Source: Cristatella mucedo (taxonomy: Eukaryota > Bryozoa > Phylactolaemata > Cristatellidae). Taken from it: DNA of 64,000 nucleotides. The notes beneath the pieces were generated by a model that saw only the letters and a program-made list of their open reading frames with translations, had not been told where the DNA came from and ran no database searches. The position numbers and the translations under genes were made by a program. This document shows positions 42,001 to 59,631 of this stretch, piece after piece. Positions within the stretch are counted from its first letter, which is position 1. Every line of letters begins with the position of its first letter. The stretch spans positions 977,001-1,041,000 of the forward strand of contig WPIO01000081.1 in NCBI GenBank assembly GCA_009760855.2, written 5' to 3'.

Positions 42001-45000
42001 CTGACTGGCCGTGTGCGTGCAGAACTTCTCCTGCTGGCTGCTCAGAAGCCGTCGAAGCAGCCAGTGGCCCCTAGGGCTAAGGACTGTCGCCGGTGGTGGA
42101 TTTGCATGTCGAGCATGCCGGGCGGCCATTTGACTTCCGGTGTCCCTGTAACTGGAAGTTACAGGATGTATTCGACACGCGAGAATGAGCTTAGGGAGTC
42201 TTGGCTGGCAGGATGTTTTCATTTGCTTTCACGGCCTCCCCTCATTTTGGCGATGGAAATCCTTTTTTTGCCTTCTGCCCACCATTTGGTTTGCAGCGGC
42301 AAACTCCTTAAGTCGATTCCTGTAAGGTGGGCGAGAGAAGAGATTAGAAAAGGGCACTGGGTGGCAAGGTGACAGAGTCTCGAAACGGCTGTGCACAGTG
42401 TGAGAAATAAATAAATAATAGATACAAGCTGATTTAGCAGCCTCTTTTTGTATAGCGACAGAAGAGCCTTGACGGCTATCACCACCTCTTGCAGCGGCGA
42501 TAAAGGATCGCCCACTGCAGAATTCGCACCCACGACCTCGGGGGCCGAGGTCGTGCAAAGCAACCGCCTTATCTAGTGTGCCATCTCGGCGGTAGCAAGT
42601 CTTGAGCCAGCCCCTGCAAAATGGTAGTGCATAGTGCAAGAGGTGTGTTGGCTAGTGCTAGTGTACCGTAGCTGGCTGACTCGGTGACAAGTATAGCAAT
42701 ATAAAGCCCAATGCTACATTGCCTTGTAGCAATTTTAAGACGACTGCAGAGTAACTTGAAGCGAGCAAGTAAAGTAATTAAAGAAGAAAAGTCACTGCAC
42801 CACGTGCCCCAGCGTGATTCGTGACCTAATAACAATATTAATAGATTTGTATAGCAATCTCCTTCTAGGCACTTTGCAAATGCTGTAAAGTAAGCATGTC
42901 AACACGGTGAGGAGCGATTGCATGCATGTACAGTATCAGCATGCTAAGGGCACACTAAGGACAATTCGAAAGGACCATACTGCAGGGAGGAGCATAGACT
43001 GTAAGCATTTTCAGCTTCTTTTTTAAATGTTGTCAAGTGGGGGGATGTCGTGACGGCAGCTCCGGTCACGTTTTGCCACGAGCCAGAGTGCTAGCTTTGT
43101 GTCAATCTGCAGCTGCCGACCGGCGGGACATTCGCTTGCTGTTTGCAGCCCCGAGGGGTAGCCATCCGTGCCACAATGTGTCGACTTCGAATGCGATGCT
43201 AGTGACCACACTGTGGCACTCTGCTTTCGGCCACCACCACCACTCCCCCAGACGTTGGGCTGGGGTCACCTGCTGAGCATGGAGCGATCAAGGCCGAGGC
43301 ACTGACCGAGTTGTCTGCATTATATCAGTCCAGATAAAGTGTTTTTGTAAAAAAAACAAATTCCAGGCGTTGGAGAGTGTAGCACCTGAACAAGGTTTTC
43401 TTCAGATTACCACTCCGAGCAACGGCTCTAATTTGATTCGAAAGTATTGCCTTTTAACTTTGCCACGAATTTCTTGACTTTAGCCTCGAGGGAAGAGAAT
43501 CCGATTTTCTGACGGCGGCTGATACGCCTTTCTCTTAACGAGACCAGCAATCAATTACTCACTTAGACACCAGCAGAGTTGGCACGTGCTTCTGCTAGTG
43601 AGAGCTGGCTGTCATCAATTCCCCTGGTTACCGCTGGTGGCAAGTCAGGTTTAGGGGACCGCTAGTTGCTAGGCAATCTTCAGGGTCTAGTTTAAGCTGC
43701 CTGCGCAAAGGTCCAAACATATTTCATCGCAGGATTCGAACATAGGGGCTTCCAAGGGTTGGCCACTTTGGACAGGTACGATTGAACCTGTCTTCTCAGC
43801 TCGCAGCCCTCAGCTTGCAGCCCCGAGCTGATAGCCATCACCAGACGACCTGCAGACCCAACTAGATAACAACAACAGCAATAATAATACGATAATAATG
43901 GGTCGTTTGCCTAGCACCGTACCAGAACGTAATCTCAGTCCAGGCGCTTTGCAACTCGCTGCCAGAGAATCAGTACTTAAGGGTTAGTTAGCAATGTGCA
44001 CGGTATCAAGCACGCAGACCAAGCATCGTGCTTAGGCCAGCAACCCATTAAGACACTCACGGCCACCAGTTAGCAGGACTCGTGGCTAGGAACCTGCTCT
44101 GAATTGCGCACAAAACGGTACACGAACGATGCGCAGCAGAATAAAAGAAGTTCAGTTGGATGCTGCTGCATCTGAGAGCTTCCCACACACAAGGAAGAGC
44201 GCAGTGTAAGCAGAGCGGCTGGGTCAAACTCGATAATAGTATCGACCTTTTTGACGACCCAGTTGGCTTCACCCTTGCAGCTCCTCGCGACCGGATATGT
44301 GCGCCGGTGCAGTGCTGGTGGAGCGGGTGGTGCAGCTCTCCAATGTCTCGCTGTGTGCGACCAACAGTGTGCGCCCAAGCCTGACACCTGACTCTACTAA
44401 CCATCGGATCTGCTCAATATCGTTTACCGTGGCCGTCGGCCAGCTGCAATTTTGACTACTCATAATCTAGGTTAGAACTCATTTGGGCGTTGCCAGTTGG
44501 CTGCACAGGAGCTGTGCTAGCGGTAGACAAGAGATGCTCGCATGTTATTCGCCAAGTCGGATTGCGTGAGCGAAACTCGTCGGCCACCTTCTCGAAAACT
44601 TAGCAGTTGCCTGAGTTTGGATGATAAGCATTGAGGATTGCCATTGCCAGAAGGCAGCCTCGCGAAAGTAGGTGCATTACTCTGCGGCTATCGTGGAGCC
44701 AAAGGAAAGTGCCTCTCAGTGAACGCCAGCAAATGCCTTTGTCAGCAGCAGCAATCGAAGGAGGGTGTTTGGTGCCAATCGAAAGTGCCAGTTGTTGTGC
44801 AAGGCAGAGCAAAGAGCATGCAATCAACAATGCGGAGCAGGTTTCGTGTGAGGTCTGCGCCTGAACTGCCTCATCCTCCTCCTCCTCCTCCTCCTCCTCC
44901 TCCTCCTCCTCCTCCTCCTCCTCCTCTTCCTCTTCCTCCTCCTCGGCGGCGGCGGGTCTTCCTATTCGTGGGCTTAACGTTATTGTGATCGTTGGTGCAT

Positions 45001-48000
45001 AGCTTAGCTAGCTGCGCAGGTTCGGTTGGATGTCATCGCTTCATTGTCTAATTCCATCTAGGGCAGTGATTCTCAACCTTCCTAAGGCCGCGACACTTTA
45101 ATACAGTTTCTCAACGTTGTGGCGACCTCCCAACCATAAAATTTGCTTGTGCAAAATGTGGAAATGCGTGTTTTCTGATGATCTTAAGCGATCCCTGTGA
45201 AAGGTTCGTTCGACCCCCAAAGGGCTTGCAACCCACAGGTTGAGAACCCCTGATCTAGGGGGTCACTCTTGATAGATGTGAGTTAAAGTAAAATTAATGG
45301 TTGGCTGATAAAGCTGCCTCATTTCTATAGCTGTCAGAAAACCCATAGTGACTTTCATAGTGGGCAAAAAAGCAATTGCCTGCTTGATGACTCGAACCCA
45401 CCGCATCTGCAGATGCCTCACCCTTCGGCTACGACGACACGTGCAGACTAAGAGGAAGTGCCGAGTGACTGTGTAGGCCAGACAGATAGAGCCCCCCCCC
45501 TCCCCTCCCGTAGGTGGTTTGGGCAGCTGTACCCAGTTTGAGCCACATGGCAAAAGGAAAGACGTTGGCATTAAAAATTTTCGATTCAATCCTTCAGCTT
45601 GCTAATTAGGCCGATTACCTTAGGGCATGGCTTTGCCTGGGTGGCCGGCAGGTATAGGGCTGAGGAAAGGCTGCATCGTGCAGCTATCGAAGAGCTAACC
45701 CACGAGCCTCGGCATGATGGATGGATGGTTGGTTTATTGGTGAAAATCTGAGAACACTGGCTGGTGAAGGGGGCGGGCTCCCTTCTACTGGCCTGCACTG
45801 GCCTGTGGATCTTGTGGCCCGGGACCGTTAGCCCAGATGAGTTGCTGGATCGTACTGTGCTCGAGGCGAAATTCTTACTTTGTGTCCTCGCAGCTAATAT
45901 GGCGCACCGTTTGTTCATACTGCCGTGTAAGTCTGCTACTGACACAGTGCTCATGGCAGGCTGTTCATGGTCGCCAGCATATGTTTATATTTTATATTTA
46001 CTTTAAATAAACACGTTTTTAGTTATCTTTTTTATCCAGAGTTTCTTTGTAATACCTATATACTGCACCCAAAACCCTTAGACCTAAACCCAAAATCTCC
46101 GTTAATTAGCTGAGCTAATACGGCGTCGTTTGTTCGTATAGCCGTGTAGGTTTGCTGTGGGCTCAGTGCTCATAGCAGGCTGTTCAACATGGTCGCTGTG
46201 TTGAACAGCCTGCTATGAGTACTGTGCCCGTAGCAAAATTACACGGCTGCTGTATGAGCAAACAGCGTGGCGCCGTATTAGCTGGTTCCCTGTGGCGGAT
46301 TGCCTCCGGTCGCTATGTATTTTGAAACGTCAGAAGTTGAGAAGCAAACCCTTGCCATCACACTTATACTGCCGAATTTTCTGATTTTTTGCAGACAACC
46401 GTGCACGTGTGCTTCGACCATTAGCCGGGGAATATGCTTCCTCTTTGTATCGCAGCCGTAGCGTTTGAATGATGATTCATCAGTCCGCAGCACTCTGCTC
46501 CGCTGCGAAGCTGTCTAGTGCAATGTATCGGCGGCGAGCAAAAATCCAGCCTCTCTTTGTGTGCTGGACAGTCAACAATGGCTTTCACTTGGCTGCACAT
46601 GAGTTCAGTCCTTGTTCAATTACCTGTCTACTCACGGTGTTTTGGCTTAAGACGGGTCCGGTAGCTTAGCAGAGACTCTGGCAGTGCATTTCAGCAGTGG
46701 CTAACCTGTCCTGCAGAGCCATGCTTTTGATGAGCCGGTCCTCCCTCTGAGAAGTTACTCGAGTGTGATCGAGTGCCGCAGTGCCTCAGCACCACAATAG
46801 TCCAGATGTTTCCTAATAGTGTTCCTAACAGTGCCCTCCGAGATCTTTAGCCGCCTCGTGATTACTTTATTTGAATGGCCATCTCCGTGTAGCGACATCA
46901 AAACAGCTGTTGTACCTTCAGAAAGCTGTGCAACTGGCGGCATGTGCTGGTCGGGTACCGAGCATCAATATGTCATGGGCTGGCCCCAACAGGTCAGGGA
47001 GATATCCGGGTACCCCTGCTCATCATTGGCCGAGGCATCGTCGGTGACAAACTGTGCCAAAAAGTAGGTTTTGCTGGATAGCCTTCCAGTGGATTGGGAT
47101 AGTCACGTGAGTGCTTGCATGTCCATCTGTTTACATTGGAATAGCTGGCTTGGTTGCCGGCGAATTCAGTTACTCACTAAGCCAAACGTAGCAAACTGCG
47201 ACTAAGGTCAAAATTGTACTGACAGATTGTTATAACTAAATAATTGTGCAGCATAATGACTTACTCGAATGCGGTCATCAGCAACGACTGTCGATGGACC
47301 ACGGGCGTAAAAACTTGTGGAGGTCAGTGTATATGTATGTATGTATGTATGTAGTTGTGCATGAATATGTGTCCATGTTGTTTAGTCCTCAGTGACTGAG
47401 CGAGAGTTATGCCGGAGAGTTTCCTTATGTAGTAGCTCAAGCGAATGCCAAGCGGCCCTCGGTGCGGGCGTGGGACGGTGGGCCAACGTGCTTCATTTTA
47501 CACAACGAATAGAGCGTGAGAAGCAGCTCACCAGCTCAGATCGGGTGTTGCTGCTGAGGGTGTGTGGGAGTCAGCAGTGGGAGAGAAAATATCGTTGTGA
47601 CAGCGAGCGCCACAGGCAAAGGACGCGCATAGCAAAAGCGACTGCTGCCCGCAGTCTGTAATCAGCGCCCTGAGAGCCAGAAAAGTGCTGAGTGGCCTCG
47701 TTAGCTCGCTCGGCCAGTTGACGTGGGATCGTTGACGACAGCTGTGCACCGTGCGTTTAAAAAAAAACTTCACGGTGGCGTGACTGTCGTCGGCAGCAGC
47801 AACGAAGCTTTAGCAGCAGCTGATGCTGCTTCCACCCACCACCACTGAGCTGCCCTAATTATGAGCAGCAGCAGCAGTCGGAGGGTGTATTGCAGGCAAA
47901 GCCTTGTCTTGTCGGTCGGTTTAAGAGATGCCCACATGACAATAAACTCGTAGCTGCAAGCGTTTAGCCTTGCCTGTGCGCCAACGTGCCGACCGAGAGT

Positions 48001-51000
48001 CCGACGTGGCCGGCGCAAGCTGCGCCGGCCACGTCGGACTCTCGGTCGGCACGCGCCGTCGATTCGTCAGCATCTGCATCCGTCCGAGATGCTGACGAAT
48101 TGAGAGCCCGAAGCCACGTCGGTCGGTCGGTCGGTCCACTGCTTTTCTTGCTGGTGGGCAGTCTGAAAAGAGTCCCGGGCCCTGGCATAATTGCAGCTTG
48201 TCCTTGTCAGCGAATGGCACGCATTAAAAGCCTCCTTTATGCCTCCTCGTGCACTTCGACGGCTGTGGGCAAAGCCTATCTTTAGCCGTGTGACTGTTTG
48301 CTCTAATCGAAAAGCAAATGAGGGACGGACGACTCGAGGCTGGCTGGTGCCGGTAACTTTGGCAGCTCCTTTGACGGTTTTCCGCTGTCCAAACTTTACT
48401 GGCCCTATTTCGGCACTGGCCATGCCGGCTGTGGTTCTGCTCCATCGACCTGAAGGGGCCGTCCGAACTATTATGGGTAGTTTGGGTGGTTGCTAGGAGG
48501 ACGTCTAGCTGGCGTGCTGGAGCTGCTTTTGGCCAGTGCACAGCCCTGCCCTGCCCTGCCTCTTTCGTGGCTCTCGTTTGTGTTCCGATGCCGCGTGGTT
48601 GGCAGGGGAGAGACACCGAGGGCAGCAGCAGCTGTGCTCGCAGTAGTAGGACTCGCTGTAAGGTCTGACGTGTGGTGCTGCCTCTCGTGCCTCGGCTCCC
48701 TACCTGCGATAGCTTGCTCGGAAAGCCCTCTTCTTCTTATGCCCAATTGCATTCATATCTGAGCATTCTTCATAATAACGCAATAATAATAAAAAAATAC
48801 AAGCTGATTTAACAGCCTCTTTTTGTATAGTGACAGAAGAGCCTTGACGGCTATCACCACTGCTTGCAGCGGTGATAAAGGATCGCCCACCACAGGATTC
48901 AAACCCACGACCTCGGGGGCCGAGGTCGTGAAAAGCAACCGCCTTACCTAGTGAGCCATTACGGCTCACCTAATAATACATTTGATATAGCACCTCTCAG
49001 AGAACTTAATCTCTTTCTAGGCACTTTACATTTGCTGCAAATGAAGCACGATCGAATGTTTAGTGGTAGCATACTCAATGACATCGAGCATAACATGGTT
49101 AGGGCTTGACACAGGGTCAGCATGGAAATATGGTTAGTGGCAGCATGCACAGTTTAAGCACGTAAAGGACGAATCATTTGAACATAAATGGTCACTAAAT
49201 GCTGCGATAAATAGATGCGTTTTTAGTTTCTTTTTAAGTGCGGTCAAGTCAGTGGGATGTCGTGATACAAGTAGGAAGTGAGTTCTAGGAGGCTTTAAGA
49301 GCATCAGCCCGACATCGTCTGTCTGCAGATGCCTTAGTTCCAAATTGACTGTCTCGATTGATGTTAGTTAGCCACGTGCTTCGGAGACTCCGACGATGTG
49401 AGACGTCTAACTCCTGCATCTTGCCTCGCTGCTGCTGTTGCTGAGGCAGCTCACTGCTGCCTCAGTCAGTGCTGCCGAGGTGCCGTCCACCGATGGTTTG
49501 CTGCCAGTCTGGCTTGTTTTTGCCGAGAAGTTGCACGATGAAGCTGCCAGAGCATCGAGCATTAGGTGAGGGGGCGGGGGTCAGCTGATGCAAGGATGCC
49601 TCAGGTACACATGATGCAGATGAGCCACAGCAGCAGCTGCTGCTGGCCGCACCGCTGCTGCCGAGCAGTGGCGGTAAATGGTTTTGACGTCCACACTTCC
49701 TCGCCCCTTTGTGCCTGTGTAGTAGATGGGAAATGGGACGATTGCAGCTCCAGGGCGTCACACCGGATCGGCTTGGTGCTATGGCGACTTTTCCTCGGAG
49801 TCTTCGTCAGGGCTCGGGGGAAAGTGCAGGTCTCGAATGCAGGGCCCATTGCTGCACAGGGATGCGGTAGATCCAGCGGTTCGATCCTGCTTGCGTTCTC
49901 ATTGCCCAGTTTCGGCGGCACACGGTAGCCTGCAGGCTCTTTTGTGATCGGCTCGATTGCCGCCTGCCGAAGCGAAAAGCAGTCTTCTCGTCGGCTGGCC
50001 TTGACCTTCCAAGAGAAGTTGTTGCGCGTCTCTTCTGCTCTTGGAGATCGATTCGTTATGTGTCCACTGTAATGTTTCGGTTGATAGATACGTCTTTTTA
50101 TGTTTTGCTTGCTTATGCTTCTACCTGGCATCCGTTTTTGCTCTTCGGCGCCTATAGCGTCGGCCCTTAAAACATATGCGCATCATTTCTCCTGCAGGCG
50201 TTTTGTACCATCACGCTTGGCTTTCTTGCTTCCCAATATAAATAGTGCTCGTGAAAAGGTTGCTTCGCGCCAGTCCTTCCTCGGGTGCATGTGTGTCGTC
50301 TTGAAACGTAATCGAGGCTGTGTGCTACTTCTATAGCCGTGTCTACATTGTAGGCAAACGATCCTGTGGTGGACACGGGCAATGACCAGCTGATACTCAA
50401 TCCTAGTCTCACTCTGAGGGAACAAGGCATAGGTCAGTACTTTTGCCTTTCGTCCTCTTTGGCTTTGGCACTGCTTCCTTTGCGCGCTTTGCATGCGTGT
50501 GGAGCAGCTGTAGCTTTGACATTTTATTTTCCCGTTTCTTATATTCATTGGAAAGCAGTGTGAGCTCAGGTAGTCACTTAAGTGAGGAGAAAAACATTCG
50601 GTGGAAGAAAGGAAGATTCGTCTGCGACAGCGCGGGGAGCAGCAGTGCGAGAGGCGATATATGCACGAAGAATCGATCGAAAAGCGGAGCAACGGTCTAA
50701 GCCCAGTTTTAGTCGCAGCCGGAAAGTGTTAATGTCTGACAAGGAGCTAAATGATTCTTAGCCAGGAGTCCTCTTCGAAGCATTTGTGGTGCCACGGGCT
50801 GTGACTTGTGGTGGAGCACGGAGATCTTAAACCCACGGCCGGTCATTATCGCTTCATTCAGTTGGTCACTGAGTTAGCCTGGGGCCAGATCAGATTGCAG
50901 TGTAAAGGCCTAGCTACTAAATGATGTTTAGGAGCCTCGCTGCCCTGGTCGTCCTCGACTTAAGGATAGTACTCGGTACTTCATAAGTTGTGAGAGAACA

Positions 51001-52404
51001 GTGTCATTGTGACGGTAAGGCGACGACCTGGCTCAAATCTTACGTTCCGGATCAGCAAAGCTTCCATCGAACATGTTGTATTGCACACCCGTGCATTCGG
51101 CATTATGTCCGTACAGGCATCAGGCAGCTTCGCTGATACGTTCAAACTCTCCGAGTCGCCATTGAGGCGATTTCAGCCACTTCGTCGATTGAGCGATGAT
51201 TAACCTGAAATCCTCCTAGGAAGAGTTAACAGAATTTCTCATTTAAGCCGGGATGTGTCTACTGCTTAAAATATGGGTTGATGGCAAATGAATCTGGGTG
51301 TGCGACACATTTATTGAGAAGACCACCACTACTTTACGGCCAATCATAGTAAACGTTCTGTCTCAGTCTCTCACTCCTGTCTCTTTCCTACGGATTTAGA
51401 AGCTACTTTACTCACTGCTGCGACAGGCCAAAGATTGTGCAAGTTCTAAATTCAGTCGAAGCTAGATTAGTTTACTGTAAGGCTGTCAGAATGCTGGCAA
51501 GCTCTGAAGTGATGCTTAGATAAAACGACTGATTGCTTTCAGCCGCAAAAGCGAGCGCTGGTCTGGCCCTCTGGTTAAGGCGCTAGACACGACCGAGGTC
51601 TGGCCGAGGTCGTAGGCTCGAGCCCCACGGCATATGTGAAGCAGCTGAATAGTTCTCTTGGGTTGCAAATGAAATGAATTGTATACTCTGAACGCCATCG
51701 TTGAACGAGCCTCCCATAAAACAAGATCGCCGAACACGTTTGTTGAGTTTTGGCTAGTCTGACTAGCATCTAGTACGCTCGCCTATTCACACCTTAGATG
51801 GTAACTTAATATGTAATGTTGACTGGACATTTATTTTCTTTATAGCGCCCTAAGAGAGCTGGATCGCAACAACACAGATGGTAGCCGATGCTTGTTGTTG
51901 CCCTGCATGTGCACACCATTTCCAGTGTACCTTACCGGCCGCCGCCGCTTTTTAATGCAGCGGCGTGTGTGTGTGGGCGTGCATCTTCATCGAATTCACT
52001 TGAATTATCTTTGGCATTCGTATTCGGTACGTTTCCAATGGTTTTTCGCTGTACTTTTTGTTCGAGGGAGCTTGCTCAGACAGCTCCCAAAGCCTGGAAC
52101 TCCCTCCCGACTTGCGTCAGACCATCCCCTGACTTGACCACATTTAAAAAGAACTTAAAAACACCTATTTTTAGACAGCATTTAGTGGGTCCCTGTGATT
52201 CGTCCTTGATGTGCCTATGCGTGCTGACACTGTGCATGCTGCCACTAGCCACATTTGCGTCCTTACCCTGTGCATGTCACCCCTAATCATGTTATTCATG
52301 TTTATCAAGCATGATATTACTCGCCATTCAATCGCACTTCCCTTTGCAGCAAATGTGAAGCACCTAGAAAGAGATTGAGTTCTCTGCGGGCGCTTTATCA
52401 AGTG

Positions 52405-52442
<38 letters not shown>

Positions 52443-52622
52443 TAGCAGCTGCTGCTGCGAGTAACTGTGCGGATACAGCTCTACAAGCAGGCGCGATCAC
52501 TCTTTTTAAATCCTATATTTATTTGACACGCCTTTGCTCTGTCAGTCAGCGACACCGAGTTGGCCTTCTTCAACATGGTGGAGTATAGGAAGTACCAGGA
52601 AAGTCCAACGACGAAGTGGTGA
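39011..52622 (+). CDS. C2orf76: C2orf76 homologue, UPF0538 family (complete, five exons)
   Basis: Exons 39011-39140, 41117-41170, 41785-41822, 50354-50432 and 52546-52622 join to 378 bases, giving 125 residues (human 126). Phases run 1,1,0,1 and every intron is GT..AG. The family pattern is present in order: N-terminal ISVKLVRSFEYRNVKHV, then VDLDST, then LPPPFR at the end of exon 2, DTLKI in the 38-base exon 3, the acidic-to-hydrophobic strand DQLILNPSLTLREQGI, TELAFF, YRKYQ and a C-terminal Trp. The fold is expected to be ubiquitin-like from this strand pattern; no biochemical role is established for UPF0538. The start Met is the first in the exon that fits the family. Intron 3 is 8.5 kb and full of repeats (SPIN-like MITE, Tc1 relic, SINE2, LINE copies, perfect hairpins). 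The stop lies 208 bases from the stop of calaxin on the other strand. Confidence 0.93.
40180..40640 (-). mobile_element. LINE family A, internally deleted copy
   Basis: A reverse-complement tail is followed by RT sequence: SIDVNRQQSSEEPLK and NVIAKHNLGFHFYA, with the ORF2 end missing. In C2orf76 intron 1. Confidence 0.78.
42412..42602 (-). mobile_element. SINE2
   Basis: Same family. A perfect palindrome, CGACCTCGG/CCGAGGTCG, lies before the B-box. The 3' end carries (TTTA)n. In C2orf76 intron 3. Confidence 0.88.
42826..43080 (-). mobile_element. LINE family A 3' end
   Basis: AATAA-rich end, CTTCTAGGCACTTTGCAAATG and the TTTTAAATGTTGTCAAGTGG block in reverse complement. The inner hairpin is deleted. 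Confidence 0.78.
43868..44035 (-). mobile_element. LINE family A tail fragment, diverged
   Basis: (AATAAT)n followed by GTAATCTCAGTCCAGGCGCTTTGCA and the AGGGTTAGTTAGCAATGTGC block. Confidence 0.65.
44873..44945. repeat. (CCT)n microsatellite
   Basis: More than 20 CCT/TCC units with a few changes, in C2orf76 intron 3. Confidence 0.96.
45064..45252 (-). mobile_element. SPIN-like hAT MITE with perfect 8-bp duplication
   Basis: A 189-bp element with TIRs CAGTGATTCTCAACC and GGTTGAGAACCCCTG, flanked by ATCTAGGG on both sides (45056-45063 and 45253-45260). Read on the minus strand it follows the layout I recall for non-autonomous SPIN (SPACE INVADERS) elements: CAACCTGTGGGT near the end, CCTTTGGGGGTCGAACGA, TTTCACAGGGATCGCTTAAG, then TTTTATGGTTGGG, ACTGTATTAAAG and CCTTAGGAAGGTTGAGAA. 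No coding sequence. In C2orf76 intron 3. Confidence 0.88.
45278..45445 (-). mobile_element. Third tRNA-related repeat, diverged
   Basis: CTGCCTCATTTCTATAGC, then GTGGGCAAAAAAGC and GACTCGAACCCACCGC followed by an A-box-like GGCTACGACGAC. Similar pieces are at 53190-53340 and 58725-58875. It may be an older SINE2 relative. Confidence 0.5.
46113..46282. repeat. Long imperfect palindrome beside the Tc1 relic
   Basis: The arm 46113-46190 (AGCTAATACGGCG...GCAGGCTGTTCAACA) is repeated in inverse at 46201-46282 with scattered mismatches, around a centre of about 10 bases. A third, direct copy of the arm is at 45892-45975. Confidence 0.85.
46283..46950 (-). pseudogene. Tc1/mariner transposase relic
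   Basis: The minus strand reads an HTH block (QLSEGTTAVLMSLHGDGHSN, RRLKISEGTVRNTIRKHLD), then broken sequence, then the catalytic area RTDESSFKRYGC with IPRLMVEAHVHGCLQKIRKF and GSISVMA. Several stops lie in between. Inactive. Confidence 0.8.
47985..48053. repeat. Perfect 33-bp inverted repeat with 3-base loop
   Basis: The left arm 47985-48017 and right arm 48021-48053 pair without mismatch, loop AGC. GC-rich. In C2orf76 intron 3. Confidence 0.93.
48062..48100. repeat. Perfect 14-bp inverted repeat with 11-base loop
   Basis: ATTCGTCAGCATCT (48062-48075) pairs with 48087-48100. It starts 8 bases after the 33-bp hairpin ends. A short (GTCG)n run follows at 48118-48136. Confidence 0.9.
48786..48965 (-). 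mobile_element. SINE2
   Basis: Close to the copy at 42.4 kb over its whole length, with an A-rich end at 48786-48800. A LINE tail follows at once. Confidence 0.88.
48966..49345 (-). mobile_element. LINE family A 3' end
   Basis: Reverse-complement tail, 3' UTR and ORF2 end (PTDLTALKKKLKTHLFIAAF). It directly abuts a SINE2 copy that ends at 48965. Confidence 0.9.
49346..50353. other. C2orf76 intron 3, right part
   Basis: CTG-rich in places (49425-49460, 49625-49650). Nothing recognisable otherwise. Confidence 0.35.
51557..51684 (+). mobile_element. SINE1
   Basis: Plus-oriented copy: GGTCTGGCCCTCTGGTTAAG head, GTCGTAGGCTCGAGCCC B-box, shortened tail. In C2orf76 intron 4. Confidence 0.8.
52078..52441 (+). 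mobile_element. LINE family A 3' end
   Basis: ORF2 end (APKAWNSLPTCVRPSPDLTT), 3' UTR, hairpin tail and a long (TTA)n. It sits in C2orf76 intron 4, 104 bases before exon 5. Confidence 0.92.
52518..52523 (-). promoter_or_regulatory. Poly(A) signal candidate for calaxin
   Basis: AATAAA on the minus strand about 310 bases after the calaxin stop. It lies just outside the last C2orf76 exon, so the calaxin 3' UTR would cover that exon in antisense. Confidence 0.4.
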
Positions 52623-52830
52623 ACGGGCACTGCCCATTCTGTGCAGCCTTCCCTCGTCGTGTGCGCGAGCTCACGTCGCGAAGGAAGCGTCCAAGGTTGA
52701 GGTCGCAGTCGTTGAGCTTGCTACTTGTGAGAACCGTTTACCGGTAACGTCTACCACCACTGCCGCCCTGGTCTTCGACAGATGTGCGTTTCCGGCACTT
52801 CCGTTTCCGGCACTTCCTCTACTAGCTGAC

Positions 52831-59631
<6,801 letters not shown>

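Noticed and set aside
49625-49680. CTG/CAG-rich patches as coding polyglutamine
   Set aside because: Short, interrupted and without an extended frame of protein-like composition.
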